Notes under the pieces: model-generated | Seen by the model: the letters and a program-made list of their open reading frames with translations, nothing else | Told to the model about the DNA's origin: nothing | The model's database searches: none | Source of the DNA: JALXCH01 sp964495805 | Lineage (GTDB): Bacteria > Calditrichota > Calditrichia > RBG-13-44-9 | Length of the DNA: 45,016 bases | Assembly (NCBI GenBank): GCA_964495805.1 | Contig: CAZBWV010000099.1 | Coordinates: forward strand, 1 to 45,016 | Direction of reading: 5' to 3' | Part shown: in pieces, positions 25,314-33,722 of the stretch | Numbering within the stretch: the first letter of the stretch is position 1 | How the letters are laid out: every line of letters begins with the position of its first letter | Made by a program: the position numbers and the translations under genes

Positions 25314-25362
25314 TTTCCTCTTTTCTCTTTTCTCTTTTCTATTTTCTATTTTCTATTTCCTC
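25314..25362. repeat. Heptanucleotide tandem repeat (TTTTCTC/TTTTCTA), 7 units
   Basis: Seven 7-base units in a pyrimidine-only-plus-A tract: TTTCCTC, TTTTCTC twice, TTTTCTA three times, TTTCCTC. It lies between ptb and the CheY-like gene. The period is the same as in the two ATTTTAC/GTAAAAT tracts, but the unit differs. Confidence 0.85.
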
Positions 25363-25408
25363 TTCCTTCCCCCATTCTTCCAGCCATCGGCTTCGACCAA
25401 ACTTCCGG

Positions 25409-25771
25409 CTACATCTGCTTCCCTTTCAGGATGCGCTGGATGGCGTTTTTCAATTGTGTCAGGTCGGCGGATTTGACGATGTATTCTTCCGCCGCCCAGC
25501 TTTTAAAATCGTCCCGATAATGGGTGTACGCCGTGTGAATAATTACCGGTATGCGCGGGTCTTCCATTAAAATTTCCCGTAAAGCATCCAGACCGCTCAT
25601 GCCGGGTAGCTTAATATCCAGAATCACCAGATCGGGGCGGTTCTCCCGGGCAATTTTGAGTGCTTCCTCACCGTTCCCGGCCAGAAGCACCTCATACCCC
25701 AGCTCCTGAATTTCCTCCTGATACAGCAATTGCTGTGAAGCGTCGTCCTCAACAATTAATATTTTTTTCAT
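25409..25771 (-). CDS. Single-domain response regulator (CheY-like)
   Basis: 120 residues, receiver domain only. The acidic pocket (E8, D9, D10 in IVEDDAS), phosphoacceptor D52 in LVILDIKLPGMSG, T80 in IIHTAY and K100 in YIVKSAD are all present. There is no output domain, so it presumably signals by protein contact or in a phosphorelay. No kinase gene is adjacent. The nearest candidates are the two plus-strand histidine kinases 8-12 kb away. The upstream GGTGG is a modest ribosome-binding site. Confidence 0.9.
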   Translation of the reverse strand: MKKILIVEDDASQQLLYQEEIQELGYEVLLAGNGEEALKIARENRPDLVILDIKLPGMSGLDALREILMEDPRIPVIIHTAYTHYRDDFKSWAAEEYIVKSADLTQLKNAIQRILKGKQM

Positions 25772-26041
25772 GATGATCCACCCCGCTGATAATGATTTTC
25801 GCTGGAAATATAGGCAGGAATGGGATAAAAATCAAACCAGGAGCATAGCTCAAACACCCGAAAAATTTCCCACTTCTTCCCCATTATTTCCCTATTTCCA
25901 GTATTTCCCCGTATTCCCCTCCTTCCCCGCTTGATTTTTCAAAAACGCTCCCTTTCAAGCATCCCGGAATATACGATAAAAAAACCTCCCGCAAAAAATA
26001 GCAGGAGGTTCCAATTTTTACAACGGGTGCGCAGGAAACGG
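25772..26041. other. 270-base gap: low-complexity tract and sor terminator
   Basis: Positions 25865-25930 are pyrimidine-rich with repeated ATTTCCC-like blocks, the reverse-complement style of the G-rich tail at the right end of the window. The superoxide reductase terminator occupies the end nearest the gene. No ORF supported. Confidence 0.6.
25978..26010 (-). terminator. Intrinsic terminator of superoxide reductase
   Basis: On the minus strand AACCTCC (26010-26004) and GGAGGTT (25989-25983) form a 7-bp stem, extended by a 2-bp GC pair after one mismatch, with an 8-base loop. A run of seven U follows. It lies 32 bases past the sor stop. Confidence 0.85.
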
Positions 26042-26368
26042 TTACAGTTCCAGGCAATTTTGCCAGACCCCATGCAAATTGCAATAGGATACAGCGCACA
26101 GGGATTTGAACTCTTCCAACTTTACCTGAAAAGTGGCTTTGGGATCGGTGTAACCGGGAGCAAATGCCGCACGTCCCAGATGAATCACCATATCGTTTTT
26201 GGTTACCCCGTACAACTCCAGCCAGGCAATGTGATGTTCGGCGGTGTTGGGATGCGCCACTTCCTTCCCCACCGTAACCGTTACCGCATTGCCTTCCACT
26301 TCAATCACCGGTACATGCTTTTCTTTGCCCTCTGCTGCGGCACTTTTAAGAATATCTGCAAATTGCAT
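26042..26368 (-). CDS. Superoxide reductase (neelaredoxin, one-iron type)
   Basis: 108 residues. It reduces superoxide to hydrogen peroxide in the cytoplasm without making O2. The Fe(His)4Cys centre is complete: H18 in GKEKHVPVI, H39 in AHPNTAEHH, H45, C96 and H99 in SYCNLHGVW. The Glu/Lys next to H18 are the usual active-site lid residues (E16, K17). The N-terminal rubredoxin-like domain of desulfoferrodoxins is absent, so this is the short class II form. AGGAGG precedes the ATG. It has its own promoter candidate and terminator, so it is a single-gene unit. Together with the flavodiiron protein it implies an oxygen-exposed anaerobe. Confidence 0.94.
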   Translation of the reverse strand: MQFADILKSAAAEGKEKHVPVIEVEGNAVTVTVGKEVAHPNTAEHHIAWLELYGVTKNDMVIHLGRAAFAPGYTDPKATFQVKLEEFKSLCAVSYCNLHGVWQNCLEL

Positions 26369-26738
26369 GATGAATCCTCCTGATTTATTCTTATGGGTTA
26401 AATGTTTCCGTTCGATTTAATTTTTAAAATAACAGTTCCTCCGGCATCTGGCAACCGAAAAGAATAAATTACCGCACCCCATTCTGCTATACCCAGCAAT
26501 CCGGAACTTGCTGGCATCCCGTGCGTTTGGGGATTAAATTTGAATGAAGCGATGAAAGGAAAAAAGGATAGAAGGGACATCAGGACATACGGACATAAAA
26601 GGTGTAGAGGGATTGGAATAGATGGAGAAGGTTGTCACAGCAAAAGGAAATGGCAGGATGTTGTTCACCTTGTTCCCGGAAATAAGAATGAACCGGTTGG
26701 GACATCATGAAATTCTTTAAGCGATACTGGGAAAACAG
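26369..26738. other. 370-base divergent intergenic region
   Basis: This is where transcription changes from minus (left) to plus (right). The half nearest sor holds a promoter candidate. The middle has degenerate GGACAT-type repeats (26577-26600). No DnaA-box-like sequence was recognised and no plus-strand promoter is convincing. Confidence 0.6.
26426..26454 (-). promoter_or_regulatory. Candidate sigma70 promoter of superoxide reductase
   Basis: TTGCCA (5 of 6) and TATTTT (4 of 6) with 17 bases between them on the minus strand, about 60 bases before the sor start. Confidence 0.5.
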
Positions 26739-28103
26739 ATGGTGAGGATTGTTGACATAGAACCGGGAAGTATTGCCCAGGAACTGGGCATCCAGCCCGG
26801 AGCGAAAATTCTAAAAATCAACGGACGTGAAATTACCGATCAGCTGGATTACCGATTTTATTCCGCCGGAGAAGAACTGGAAGTACTAATTGAGCAAGAT
26901 GGAGAACCGATTCTCTTTGAGATAGAAAAAGACATTCAGGAGGACCTGGGGCTGGTGCTGGAAGAACTGGAAATGCGCCAGTGCGGTAACAAATGCGTGT
27001 TCTGCTTTGTGCACCAGAATCCCAAAGGACTGCGCCGTTCGCTTTACTTCAAAGACGAAGATTATCGCTTCTCCTTTTTGTACGGCCATTACGTTACCCT
27101 GTCCAACGCCGACCAGCAGGACCTGCAACGGATTGTAGAACAACGGCTGAGTCCGCTGTACATTTCCGTGCATGCCACCGAGCCGGAATTGCGCAAATAT
27201 CTGCTGGGAATCCGGCAGGACGATTTTCTGATGGAAAAAATCCGCTTTCTCACCGAACACGGGATAGAACTGCACACCCAGGTAGTGCTGTGCCCCGGCA
27301 TGAACGACGGAGAACACCTCATAAAAACCATCTCCGATCTGAAATCACTTTTCCCTGGCGTGCGATCGGTTGCCATTGTACCGGTAGGACTTACCCGTTT
27401 CCGGCGCGGTCTTCCTCAACTCCAACCGGTAACCCGCGAGTACAGCATTAAATTCATCGAAACCATCGACAACCTGCGCACCCAACTGAAAAGTGAGCTG
27501 GGCAGTTCGTTCGTTTATCTGGCCGATGAATTTTACATCAGTACCGACACACCCGTGCCGGACAGCAATTACTATGAGGACTTTTACCAGCTGGAAAACG
27601 GAGTGGGACTAACCCGGGACTTCATCACCAGGGTGGAGGCGGAACTGCCTGAATTGCGCCGAATGGCGCCCGATTTGCAGCTCACCCTGATTACCGGTGT
27701 GTTAGGTGCCCGGGTACTAAAACGTTACATTCTTCCCCAGCTTCAAACCATCCCCTCCCTGAAGCTGAAGGTAATTCAGGTCACCAATCGTTTTTTCGGG
27801 GAATCCATTACCGTATCCGGTTTGCTGGTGGCACAGGACATTTACCAGACGGTGAAGGAACAAACCGATCCGGATGATTATCTCATCCTGCCACCCCGGG
27901 TGCTCAATCAGGAGGGGCTGTTCCTGGACGACTGGACCGTTCCGCAACTGGAACAAAAATTAAACCGAAAAATATGTATTTTTCCGGACAGTTTCGTACA
28001 ACTGGTAGAGAACATTCGGGCACAGGATCAGGCGGATTCCCGGCGACTGGCCCGAACCATTCGACACACCGGAACTCCGGTAACCCGCAAATCCAATAAC
28101 TGA
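26739..28103 (+). CDS. DUF512 protein: PDZ plus radical-SAM-like iron-sulfur protein
   Basis: 454 residues. An N-terminal PDZ-like domain (residues 1-65, PGSIAQELGIQPGAKILKIN) is followed by CGNKCVFCFVHQNPKGLR, a CX3CX2C radical-SAM-type cluster motif at about residue 84, and TIM-barrel-like segments (YVTLSNAD, LSPLYISVHATEP, TQVVLCPGMNDGEHL). The C-terminal DUF512 region includes PDSNYYEDFYQLENGVGLTR and GVLGARVLKRYI. This arrangement is a conserved bacterial family whose reaction is not established. It is the first gene on the plus side; Der follows after 149 bases, an association I have seen in other anaerobes. Weak ribosome-binding site (GGGAAA). Confidence 0.88.
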   Translation: MVRIVDIEPGSIAQELGIQPGAKILKINGREITDQLDYRFYSAGEELEVLIEQDGEPILFEIEKDIQEDLGLVLEELEMRQCGNKCVFCFVHQNPKGLRRSLYFKDEDYRFSFLYGHYVTLSNADQQDLQRIVEQRLSPLYISVHATEPELRKYLLGIRQDDFLMEKIRFLTEHGIELHTQVVLCPGMNDGEHLIKTISDLKSLFPGVRSVAIVPVGLTRFRRGLPQLQPVTREYSIKFIETIDNLRTQLKSELGSSFVYLADEFYISTDTPVPDSNYYEDFYQLENGVGLTRDFITRVEAELPELRRMAPDLQLTLITGVLGARVLKRYILPQLQTIPSLKLKVIQVTNRFFGESITVSGLLVAQDIYQTVKEQTDPDDYLILPPRVLNQEGLFLDDWTVPQLEQKLNRKICIFPDSFVQLVENIRAQDQADSRRLARTIRHTGTPVTRKSNN

Positions 28104-28252
28104 GAAACGGAATGCCTGCGTCGGGCATCCGGAAACCTTCGGTGAATATGCCCGGGAAGTGAAAAACAGATTGGTTCTGAAAAGAAAACAATTAAATTTA
28201 GCGCTTTAACAAACGGGGATAACCGGTTAAAAGGAGCGAGAAAGAAAAACTT

Positions 28253-29581
28253 ATGGGACTACCAATTGTTACCATTGTGGGACGACCTAACGTGGGAAAA
28301 TCCACACTGTTTAACCGGATCATCGGGAAGCGGGAAGCCATTGTGGACGACCAACCCGGCGTTACCCGGGACCGTCTGTACGCTCAGGCAGAGTGGAACG
28401 GAGTACCGTTTATGCTGGTGGATACCGGCGGCTATCTACCCAAAACCGATGACCAGATCGAAAAAGCCATCCGGGAACAGGTGGAAATTGCCATCGAAGA
28501 GGCGGATGTCATCCTGTGCGTGGTGGATCGACAGACCGGTGTTACCCAGTGGGATAGCCTGATTGCCGAAAAACTTCGCCGCACCCGCAAACCGGTAATG
28601 CTCCTGGTGAATAAAGTGGATCACGAAAATTACGAAGCGGAAGTTTACCCGTTTTACAATCTGGGTCTGGGCGACCCCATTGGCATTTCCGCTTTGCAGG
28701 GCCGCAGCATGGGTGATATGTTAGATCAGCTGGTCACCCACTTAAAAAAGATACCCACCACTCCCAGGGAAGAAGGAATCCACCTGGCAGTAATTGGCCG
28801 GGAGAATGTGGGCAAATCGTCCTTCGTCAATACGCTGATTGGCGAGAAGCGCTCCATCGTCACCGATATTCCCGGCACCACCCGGGACTCCATCGACTCC
28901 CCGCTCAACTACAAAAAGCGGCGCTACATCCTTATCGACACAGCAGGATTGAAACGAAAAGCCCGGGTTAAAGAGAACGTGCTATTTTACAGCCAGATTC
29001 GCACCGCCCGCAGTATTCAACGCGCCGATGTGGTGCTCTATTTCATGGATGCCACCGAAGGTCCCACCCGTCAGGACCTGCGGGTCATTCAGGATGCTGC
29101 CCGGCAAAAAAAAGGTATCGTCATTGCAGTCAATAAATGGGACCTGGTACCCAAAGACGAGCACACGTTATTCCAGTGGGAACAGGCACTTAAGAAACGG
29201 CTGGGCGAATACGCTTACATCCCCATTGTGTTTACCTCCGTACGGGAGAAGAAACGGCTCTACAAATTGCTGGACGTTGCTACCATGGTTTACGACGAAT
29301 TGCACAAATACATCCCCACCAGCGATTTAAATCAGGTGATGCTACCCATTATTCAGGAAACCTCACCGGCGGCTATTCGCGGAAAGGAAATCAAAATCAA
29401 CTACGTCACACAGGTGAAAAAGAATCCTCCGGTCATCGCCTTCTTCTCTAATTTTCCGGAGTTGATTCAGGACCACTACCGCCGCTTTTTAGAACGAAAA
29501 ATTCGGGAACTGTGGGGATTTACCGGCGTGCCACTAACCATTGTGTTTAAATCCAAGCACGGGAAAAAGCAAGCCCCGTAA
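28253..29581 (+). CDS. der: Ribosome-assembly GTPase Der (EngA)
   Basis: 442 residues with two tandem Era-like GTPase domains and a KH-like tail. Domain 1: GRPNVGKSTLFNRI, GVTRD, DTGG and NKVD. Domain 2: GRENVGKSSFVNTL, GTTRDS, DTAGL and NKWD. The KH-like domain begins near residue 350 and ends with the typical FTGVPLTIVFKSKHGKK. Der acts in 50S subunit maturation in the cytoplasm and is essential in most bacteria. AAGGAGCGAG stands upstream of the ATG. The length is standard and there is no sign of disruption. Confidence 0.97.
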   Translation: MGLPIVTIVGRPNVGKSTLFNRIIGKREAIVDDQPGVTRDRLYAQAEWNGVPFMLVDTGGYLPKTDDQIEKAIREQVEIAIEEADVILCVVDRQTGVTQWDSLIAEKLRRTRKPVMLLVNKVDHENYEAEVYPFYNLGLGDPIGISALQGRSMGDMLDQLVTHLKKIPTTPREEGIHLAVIGRENVGKSSFVNTLIGEKRSIVTDIPGTTRDSIDSPLNYKKRRYILIDTAGLKRKARVKENVLFYSQIRTARSIQRADVVLYFMDATEGPTRQDLRVIQDAARQKKGIVIAVNKWDLVPKDEHTLFQWEQALKKRLGEYAYIPIVFTSVREKKRLYKLLDVATMVYDELHKYIPTSDLNQVMLPIIQETSPAAIRGKEIKINYVTQVKKNPPVIAFFSNFPELIQDHYRRFLERKIRELWGFTGVPLTIVFKSKHGKKQAP

Positions 29582-29620
29582 CGGGTAATCTGTTCCACTT
29601 CCAAAAATCAGGGAGAACCA

Positions 29621-31330
29621 TTGAACAACTGGCCAACACATCTGAAAGACCGATGGATAACCGGAAGTCACCGGATACTACCCGTACTTCTGCTGCTTCT
29701 GTTTATTACCTTGCTCCCGGCGCAACCTACCGGACGTCCCCTTCCCTACCCCTGGGAGGCTTCGCCTTCGGAGACTGGAGGAGGTAAGTGTGGATTTCCT
29801 GCCATTCTGAACGCTGCACTCTCCCACGATCCGACCGTACAATCCCAATACCGTGCCTGGAATCGGGCACACACCACCGCCCAGGCAATGTACCTTTCCC
29901 CCACCGGCCATTTTAAAATTTATTACGATACCACTGGCTACCATGCCATTCCCACTTACGACCGGAACGGAAACGGTACACCGGATTACCTGGAATTTGT
30001 AGCCAATGCGTTCGATCGCGCCTGGCTGGTGGAGGTTGACACCCTCCAATTTCAGCCCCCACCGGACAGCACCGGCGCCGCGCGAACCGTCTATCCCATC
30101 TACTGCAAACGCATCCGCGACTACGGACAAACCGTACTGGACTACCGTATTCCCGTCTCCGGACGCACCATTTACACCACCCACATCGTCATAAATACAA
30201 ACTTCTCTTTCATCCAGTATCCGGGAGTGAGCGATCCCATTGTGCGGGACAGTATGGCAATTGCCGTTACCGCTGCCCATGAATTCAATCACGCCCTTCA
30301 ATCCGGCTACAACCTGTGGAGCGACCAGAGCGGAACCTGGTTTTACGACATCTGGTTCATCGAAAGCTCTGCCGTGTACATGGAAGAACTGGTAGCCGAT
30401 GCGGTGAACGACTACTTGAACTATCTAAGCGATTACTTCCGGGTTACTGCCCGTCCGCTGGACGAAGACCGACTGACGCTGGCCGATTACGGAAAGGTGC
30501 CTTTCGAAATCATGCTGGGCAAACTCTTCGGGCGAAACATCACCCGGCGCATCTGGGAGAAAATAGTCCAATACCGGGCAACCGAAGCCATTGAACATGT
30601 CCTGCAGGAGGAGGGCACTTCACTCACTTCTGTGTTTCCCCATTTAGCGGAGTGGCTTTATTACATCGGGCCGCGCGCGAATCCGAATTTTTTCCCGGAC
30701 GCTTCTCTGTTTCCTTCCCTTCCGGCTGATTCGCTGGAACCAATTTCCTTTTCGCAGCCAGCGGTGGTACAGGATTCCTTACCCCGCCTGTCCTTTCGGT
30801 ACTACCGCGGCGTCACACATCTGGATGGAGAAGCCATCTTTTTACTGAAGCCGGACCAATCCACCACCGGTGTGAATCTTTACGGAATCTTCGAAAATTT
30901 TGCCACCAACCGGGTCATTCTGTTACCCGCCAGCACACCATTTACCTGTCCCCAACCGGATCCCGGCACCAGTCTCCGATTTGCCGGCATCAACGCCAGC
31001 TTTAAAGGGGAGGAGGCTACACCGTTCCAGATTCAGGTTCGTCCCGCACCCGATTCCACCGAGCAAACCATTCGAGTTTTTCCGCAGCCGGTTCGACTTT
31101 CTTCTTCGCAGGCGGTGCTTACCTTTCATTTTCCGGCAACCGCCGCCACGGTCCACATTTTTACCGCATCGGGCAAACCGGTTCGTACCCTGCACCTGGT
31201 TAACACTTCACCAGGCAACAGCTGGAACCTGCGCAACGAACGGGGCGAACTGGTGCACAGCGGTGTATACCTGTATCGCTTAAAAACCGAAACACAGGAA
31301 TTTACCGGAAAAATCATGGTCATTCATTAG
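29621..31330 (+). CDS. Secreted metalloprotease-like protein with a C-terminal sorting domain
   Basis: 569 residues. TTG start at 29621 with GGGAGAACC directly upstream; a signal peptide follows (ILPVLLLLLFITLLPAQ). The middle part resembles MXAN_6640-type putative metalloproteases: DRNGNGTPDYLEFVANAFDR, then the zinc motif AAHEFNHALQSGY (HEFNH), then a Glu-rich WFIESSAVYMEE that could give the third ligand. The last 80 residues look like a type IX (type A) sorting/FlgD-Ig domain: RVFPQPVRL, TASGKPVRTL and SGVYLYRLKTE with a TGKIMVI end. That suggests export to the surface by a PorSS-like system, whose genes are not in this window. Proteolytic activity is inferred from the motif only. Confidence 0.85.
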   Translation: MNNWPTHLKDRWITGSHRILPVLLLLLFITLLPAQPTGRPLPYPWEASPSETGGGKCGFPAILNAALSHDPTVQSQYRAWNRAHTTAQAMYLSPTGHFKIYYDTTGYHAIPTYDRNGNGTPDYLEFVANAFDRAWLVEVDTLQFQPPPDSTGAARTVYPIYCKRIRDYGQTVLDYRIPVSGRTIYTTHIVINTNFSFIQYPGVSDPIVRDSMAIAVTAAHEFNHALQSGYNLWSDQSGTWFYDIWFIESSAVYMEELVADAVNDYLNYLSDYFRVTARPLDEDRLTLADYGKVPFEIMLGKLFGRNITRRIWEKIVQYRATEAIEHVLQEEGTSLTSVFPHLAEWLYYIGPRANPNFFPDASLFPSLPADSLEPISFSQPAVVQDSLPRLSFRYYRGVTHLDGEAIFLLKPDQSTTGVNLYGIFENFATNRVILLPASTPFTCPQPDPGTSLRFAGINASFKGEEATPFQIQVRPAPDSTEQTIRVFPQPVRLSSSQAVLTFHFPATAATVHIFTASGKPVRTLHLVNTSPGNSWNLRNERGELVHSGVYLYRLKTETQEFTGKIMVIH

Positions 31331-31411
31331 CACCCTCACGGTTCACCTTCCTTTTCGGTTGATAAAACCAACCTGGCATTCTATATTTACTTCAATAAAA
31401 CGGGTGGAACC

Positions 31412-32056
31412 ATGGAGTTAACCTATCTGGCTGCGCTGATCAGTTTTCTGGCGCTGGATACCACTGCTGCTTTCCAGATGCTTGTCTCCAGTCCCCTGTT
31501 CACCGGACCGCTGCTGGGCTGGTTGTTAGGGGACACCATGCTGGGTTTTGAGATGGGATTTCTGTTTCAGCTTCTCTGGCTGGGGAAAATTCCAGCCGGT
31601 GCCACTTTTGTACCGGAAGGCAACATTGCCTCCATGATTGCCACCGCCCTGGTGTTGTTAAATAAAGAACTGGCACTTCCCCATACCACTCTCACACTGG
31701 CTTTTCTGGAAGGAATCCTGATTAGCTACTTCGGAGCGGTGCTTACCGTTCTCTACCGCAAAGCGAACGGTAAGATGTTACAAATTACCATTGCACAAAT
31801 TCGCAAGCGTCATTTCCGCTGGATTATTTTCTCCGAAGTAGCAAGTATGGTTCTTTACGGGCTTATCTTTTTTGGGTTTACCTGGATGGTGCTCCAGATC
31901 AATCAGCAGTTTTTACCCCATCTTATCCGGATCATTGGCGGGATGTTCGAGAAACAGTTCGTGGTAGCCCGACCGGCTATTCTGGGCATCGGTGTTGCCT
32001 TTGTGCTACCATTGCTCAAAGAAGCCTGGAAGGTGGTCAGAAAGGAATGGTCATGA
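31412..32056 (+). CDS. PTS mannose-family EIIC component
   Basis: 214 residues with six to seven membrane helices. It matches the sorbose/mannose-type IIC family: LALDTTAAFQMLVSSPLFTGPLLGWLLGD at the start and GFEMGFLFQLLWLGKIPAGATFVPEGNIASM, the conserved loop. IIC forms the sugar channel of mannose-family phosphotransferase systems together with IID in the inner membrane. The stop codon overlaps the start of IID by four bases (ATGA). No IIA or IIB gene is next to it. GGGTGGAACC is the ribosome-binding site. It is slightly shorter than typical IIC (about 250). Confidence 0.87.
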   Translation: MELTYLAALISFLALDTTAAFQMLVSSPLFTGPLLGWLLGDTMLGFEMGFLFQLLWLGKIPAGATFVPEGNIASMIATALVLLNKELALPHTTLTLAFLEGILISYFGAVLTVLYRKANGKMLQITIAQIRKRHFRWIIFSEVASMVLYGLIFFGFTWMVLQINQQFLPHLIRIIGGMFEKQFVVARPAILGIGVAFVLPLLKEAWKVVRKEWS

Positions 32057-32838
32057 GTGAACCGAAACAGACATCGCCCGGGCGAATTAGCCGCTGGGAC
32101 CTGTTTAAGGTGTTTATCGCCAGTTTTTTCATGCAATCGGTGTGGAACTTCCGCAGCTTAATCAGTGTGGGATTCAGCGCCTGTCTGTTTCCCGTACTGA
32201 ACAAGCTGTATCAGACCCCGGAAGAAAAAAAGGAATTCCTGCTACGACACCTGCGCTTTTTCAATGCCCATCCGTATCTGGCCTCCTTTGCGCTGGGGGT
32301 AGCCATCCGGCTGGAAGAGCTCCACGCGCAGAACCGGGAGGAAAATTTAGACACCCTGGATCGCATGAAGGAACTGCTCATCGGGCCGTTAGGTGCCATT
32401 GGCGACAGGCTGTTCTGGGCAACCATCAAACCAGCCACCTTAATTGTGGGGATGGTTCTGGTACTGTTGGCACCAGGTGTCTCCCTGCGCTGGCTGGCAC
32501 TGGCAACCGTGTTCCTGCTATACAACGTTCCCCACTTTTACTTCCGCTATCGGGGTATTGTGGAAGGTTACGAACATCCTCTGGAAATCTACCGTTTTGT
32601 GAACCAGCAACGATTCCATCGGCTCCAGGTTACCTACGCAACCATTTTAATTGTAGCCATGCTCTCTCTGCTGGTTCTGTTTGGTGTCAAACTGGCCGGG
32701 CTCCACGGGGGACTGGCCATCATATTTTACCTGTCTGTGCTCTATGCATACGGGATGCGGAAAATTTTAGATAATTTCTATCTGGTTAGCCTGGCAACAT
32801 TTATTTTTTTCCTAACAGTGGGAATTTTGTTTTATTAA
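32053..32838 (+). CDS. PTS mannose-family EIID component
   Basis: 261 residues from the ATG at 32053, which overlaps the IIC stop codon (ATGA) and has AAAGGA upstream; an ATG two codons earlier is possible. Family signs: SRWDLFKVFIASFFMQSVWNF, LLRHLRFFNAHPYLASFALG, IRLEE, and GPLGAIGDRLFWATIKP, the segment conserved in IID proteins. The C-terminal half has four to five membrane helices. IID partners IIC in sugar passage through the membrane. The gene is followed by a 144-base gap and HPr, and the remaining PTS parts are missing from the window. Confidence 0.9.
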   Translation: MSEPKQTSPGRISRWDLFKVFIASFFMQSVWNFRSLISVGFSACLFPVLNKLYQTPEEKKEFLLRHLRFFNAHPYLASFALGVAIRLEELHAQNREENLDTLDRMKELLIGPLGAIGDRLFWATIKPATLIVGMVLVLLAPGVSLRWLALATVFLLYNVPHFYFRYRGIVEGYEHPLEIYRFVNQQRFHRLQVTYATILIVAMLSLLVLFGVKLAGLHGGLAIIFYLSVLYAYGMRKILDNFYLVSLATFIFFLTVGILFY

Positions 32839-32936
32839 ATTTTTCAGATAAAAAAGGGGTAGATTTACCCGCACGTTCTTTTACAACAGCTCTACTTCAG
32901 TCAGCGGAAAGTCCGAAAAAATCGCATCGGGTGAGA

Positions 32937-32966
32937 TTGAATCAGAAGGCTTTTTACCAGTATTCT
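32937..32966 (+). promoter_or_regulatory. Candidate sigma70 promoter of ptsH
   Basis: TTGAAT and TATTCT separated by 18 bases. The expected start of transcription is only about 10 bases before the ptsH ATG, so the mRNA leader would be very short. Confidence 0.4.
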
Positions 32967-32982
32967 AACTTCGTTTTGTCTT

Positions 32983-33249
32983 ATGATACAGAAAGAATTC
33001 AAAATTACCAATAAAACCGGATTACATGCCAGACCGGCAGCCATGTTAATTAAGACCACCGGGAAATTCAAATCGGATATTCGTATTGCCAAAGACGGCT
33101 ACGAAGTAAACGGAAAAAGCATCATGGGAGTGATGACGCTGGCAGCCGAACCGGGCAGCGTCATCCAGGTAATTGTGGATGGCGAGGATGAGCAGGAAGC
33201 CATGAAAGCCATCGAAGAACTGATTAAAAACAATTTTTATGAAGATTAA
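32983..33249 (+). CDS. ptsH: Phosphocarrier protein HPr
   Basis: 88 residues. The active-site histidine is in NKTGLHARPAAM (H15) and the serine region in NGKSIMGVMTLA (Ser46), the site of HPr kinase regulation in Gram-positives and some other phyla. HPr passes phosphate from Enzyme I to IIA components. No ribosome-binding site is visible before the ATG and the predicted leader is short. Enzyme I and HPr kinase are not in the window. The association with IIC-IID suggests one sugar-transport or sensing unit. Confidence 0.95.
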   Translation: MIQKEFKITNKTGLHARPAAMLIKTTGKFKSDIRIAKDGYEVNGKSIMGVMTLAAEPGSVIQVIVDGEDEQEAMKAIEELIKNNFYED

Positions 33250-33402
33250 ACCGTTTTTTCTGTTCAATTAATCAACAGAACTTTCCTGTGCTGCCGCAAA
33301 GTTCGACACCTTTTCATCCGAACCCTTCCTGCATGATTTGACATCTCTATAAAAATCAATAAGATACAAAAATGACAGCGCGCAAATTTTTCGGCATTGC
33401 AT

Positions 33403-33431
33403 TTGCAATTCGTTTTGTGAAGGTTTAATAA
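33403..33431 (+). promoter_or_regulatory. Weak promoter candidate upstream of the kinase-helix gene
   Basis: TTGCAA and TAATAA with 17 bases between them, in the 231-base gap before the gene at 33481. Confidence 0.3.
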
Positions 33432-33480
33432 GTACGCGGTCTGGAACAATAACAGGGAAGTGTAATCACAGGGATGTCTC

Positions 33481-33705
33481 ATGGATGGATTTTATCATCA
33501 CCCGTACAATTCAAATAGCAACGATGCCAATGCAGCAGAACAGTTTGAAGAAATGATTTCCTTTTTGCGCAGTCGTTTAAACATCATCGGAACATCGGTG
33601 TATCTGATTCAAGCCAAACTGGCAAACGACGAAAAGGACGTGGGGAAATATTTCAAAAAAATTAATGAACAGATTGAATCAATTCGTGCCATCTTAAACA
33701 AATAA
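33481..33705 (+). CDS. Small protein resembling a histidine-kinase dimerisation helix pair without the His
   Basis: 74 residues, no signal peptide. After a short polar N-terminus, residues 24-73 read as a two-helix hairpin (FEEMISFLRSRLNIIGTSVY, then IQAKLANDEKDVGKYFKKIN and QIESIRAILNK). Its spacing is that of a kinase DHp domain, but the phospho-His position is Leu and no ATPase domain follows. It is 17 bases upstream of a receiver-kinase gene and certainly cotranscribed with it. A role as dimerisation partner or phosphotransfer-deficient regulator of that kinase is inferred. AGGGATG is the ribosome-binding site. I do not recognise a named family. Confidence 0.75.
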   Translation: MDGFYHHPYNSNSNDANAAEQFEEMISFLRSRLNIIGTSVYLIQAKLANDEKDVGKYFKKINEQIESIRAILNK

Positions 33706-33722
33706 AAATCCGGACCAGGAGA

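Noticed and set aside
26369..26738. Replication origin
   Set aside because: The strand switch alone is not enough: no DnaA boxes, no AT-rich unwinding element and no dnaA or gidA neighbours.
28108..28135. Terminator after the DUF512 gene
   Set aside because: Only an imperfect GGCATCC-type repeat with no U-run was seen.
29678..30301. 207-residue antisense frame inside the metalloprotease gene
   Set aside because: Entirely covers part of a supported gene; no motifs or start signals.
32142..32774. 210-residue plus-strand frame inside the PTS IID gene
   Set aside because: Out of frame with IID, which has clear family motifs; composition is low in hydrophobic segments and rich in Arg/Pro.
33250..33290. 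Terminator after ptsH
   Set aside because: TCTGTT and AACAGA form a weak 6-bp stem, but the T-run precedes the stem rather than following it.
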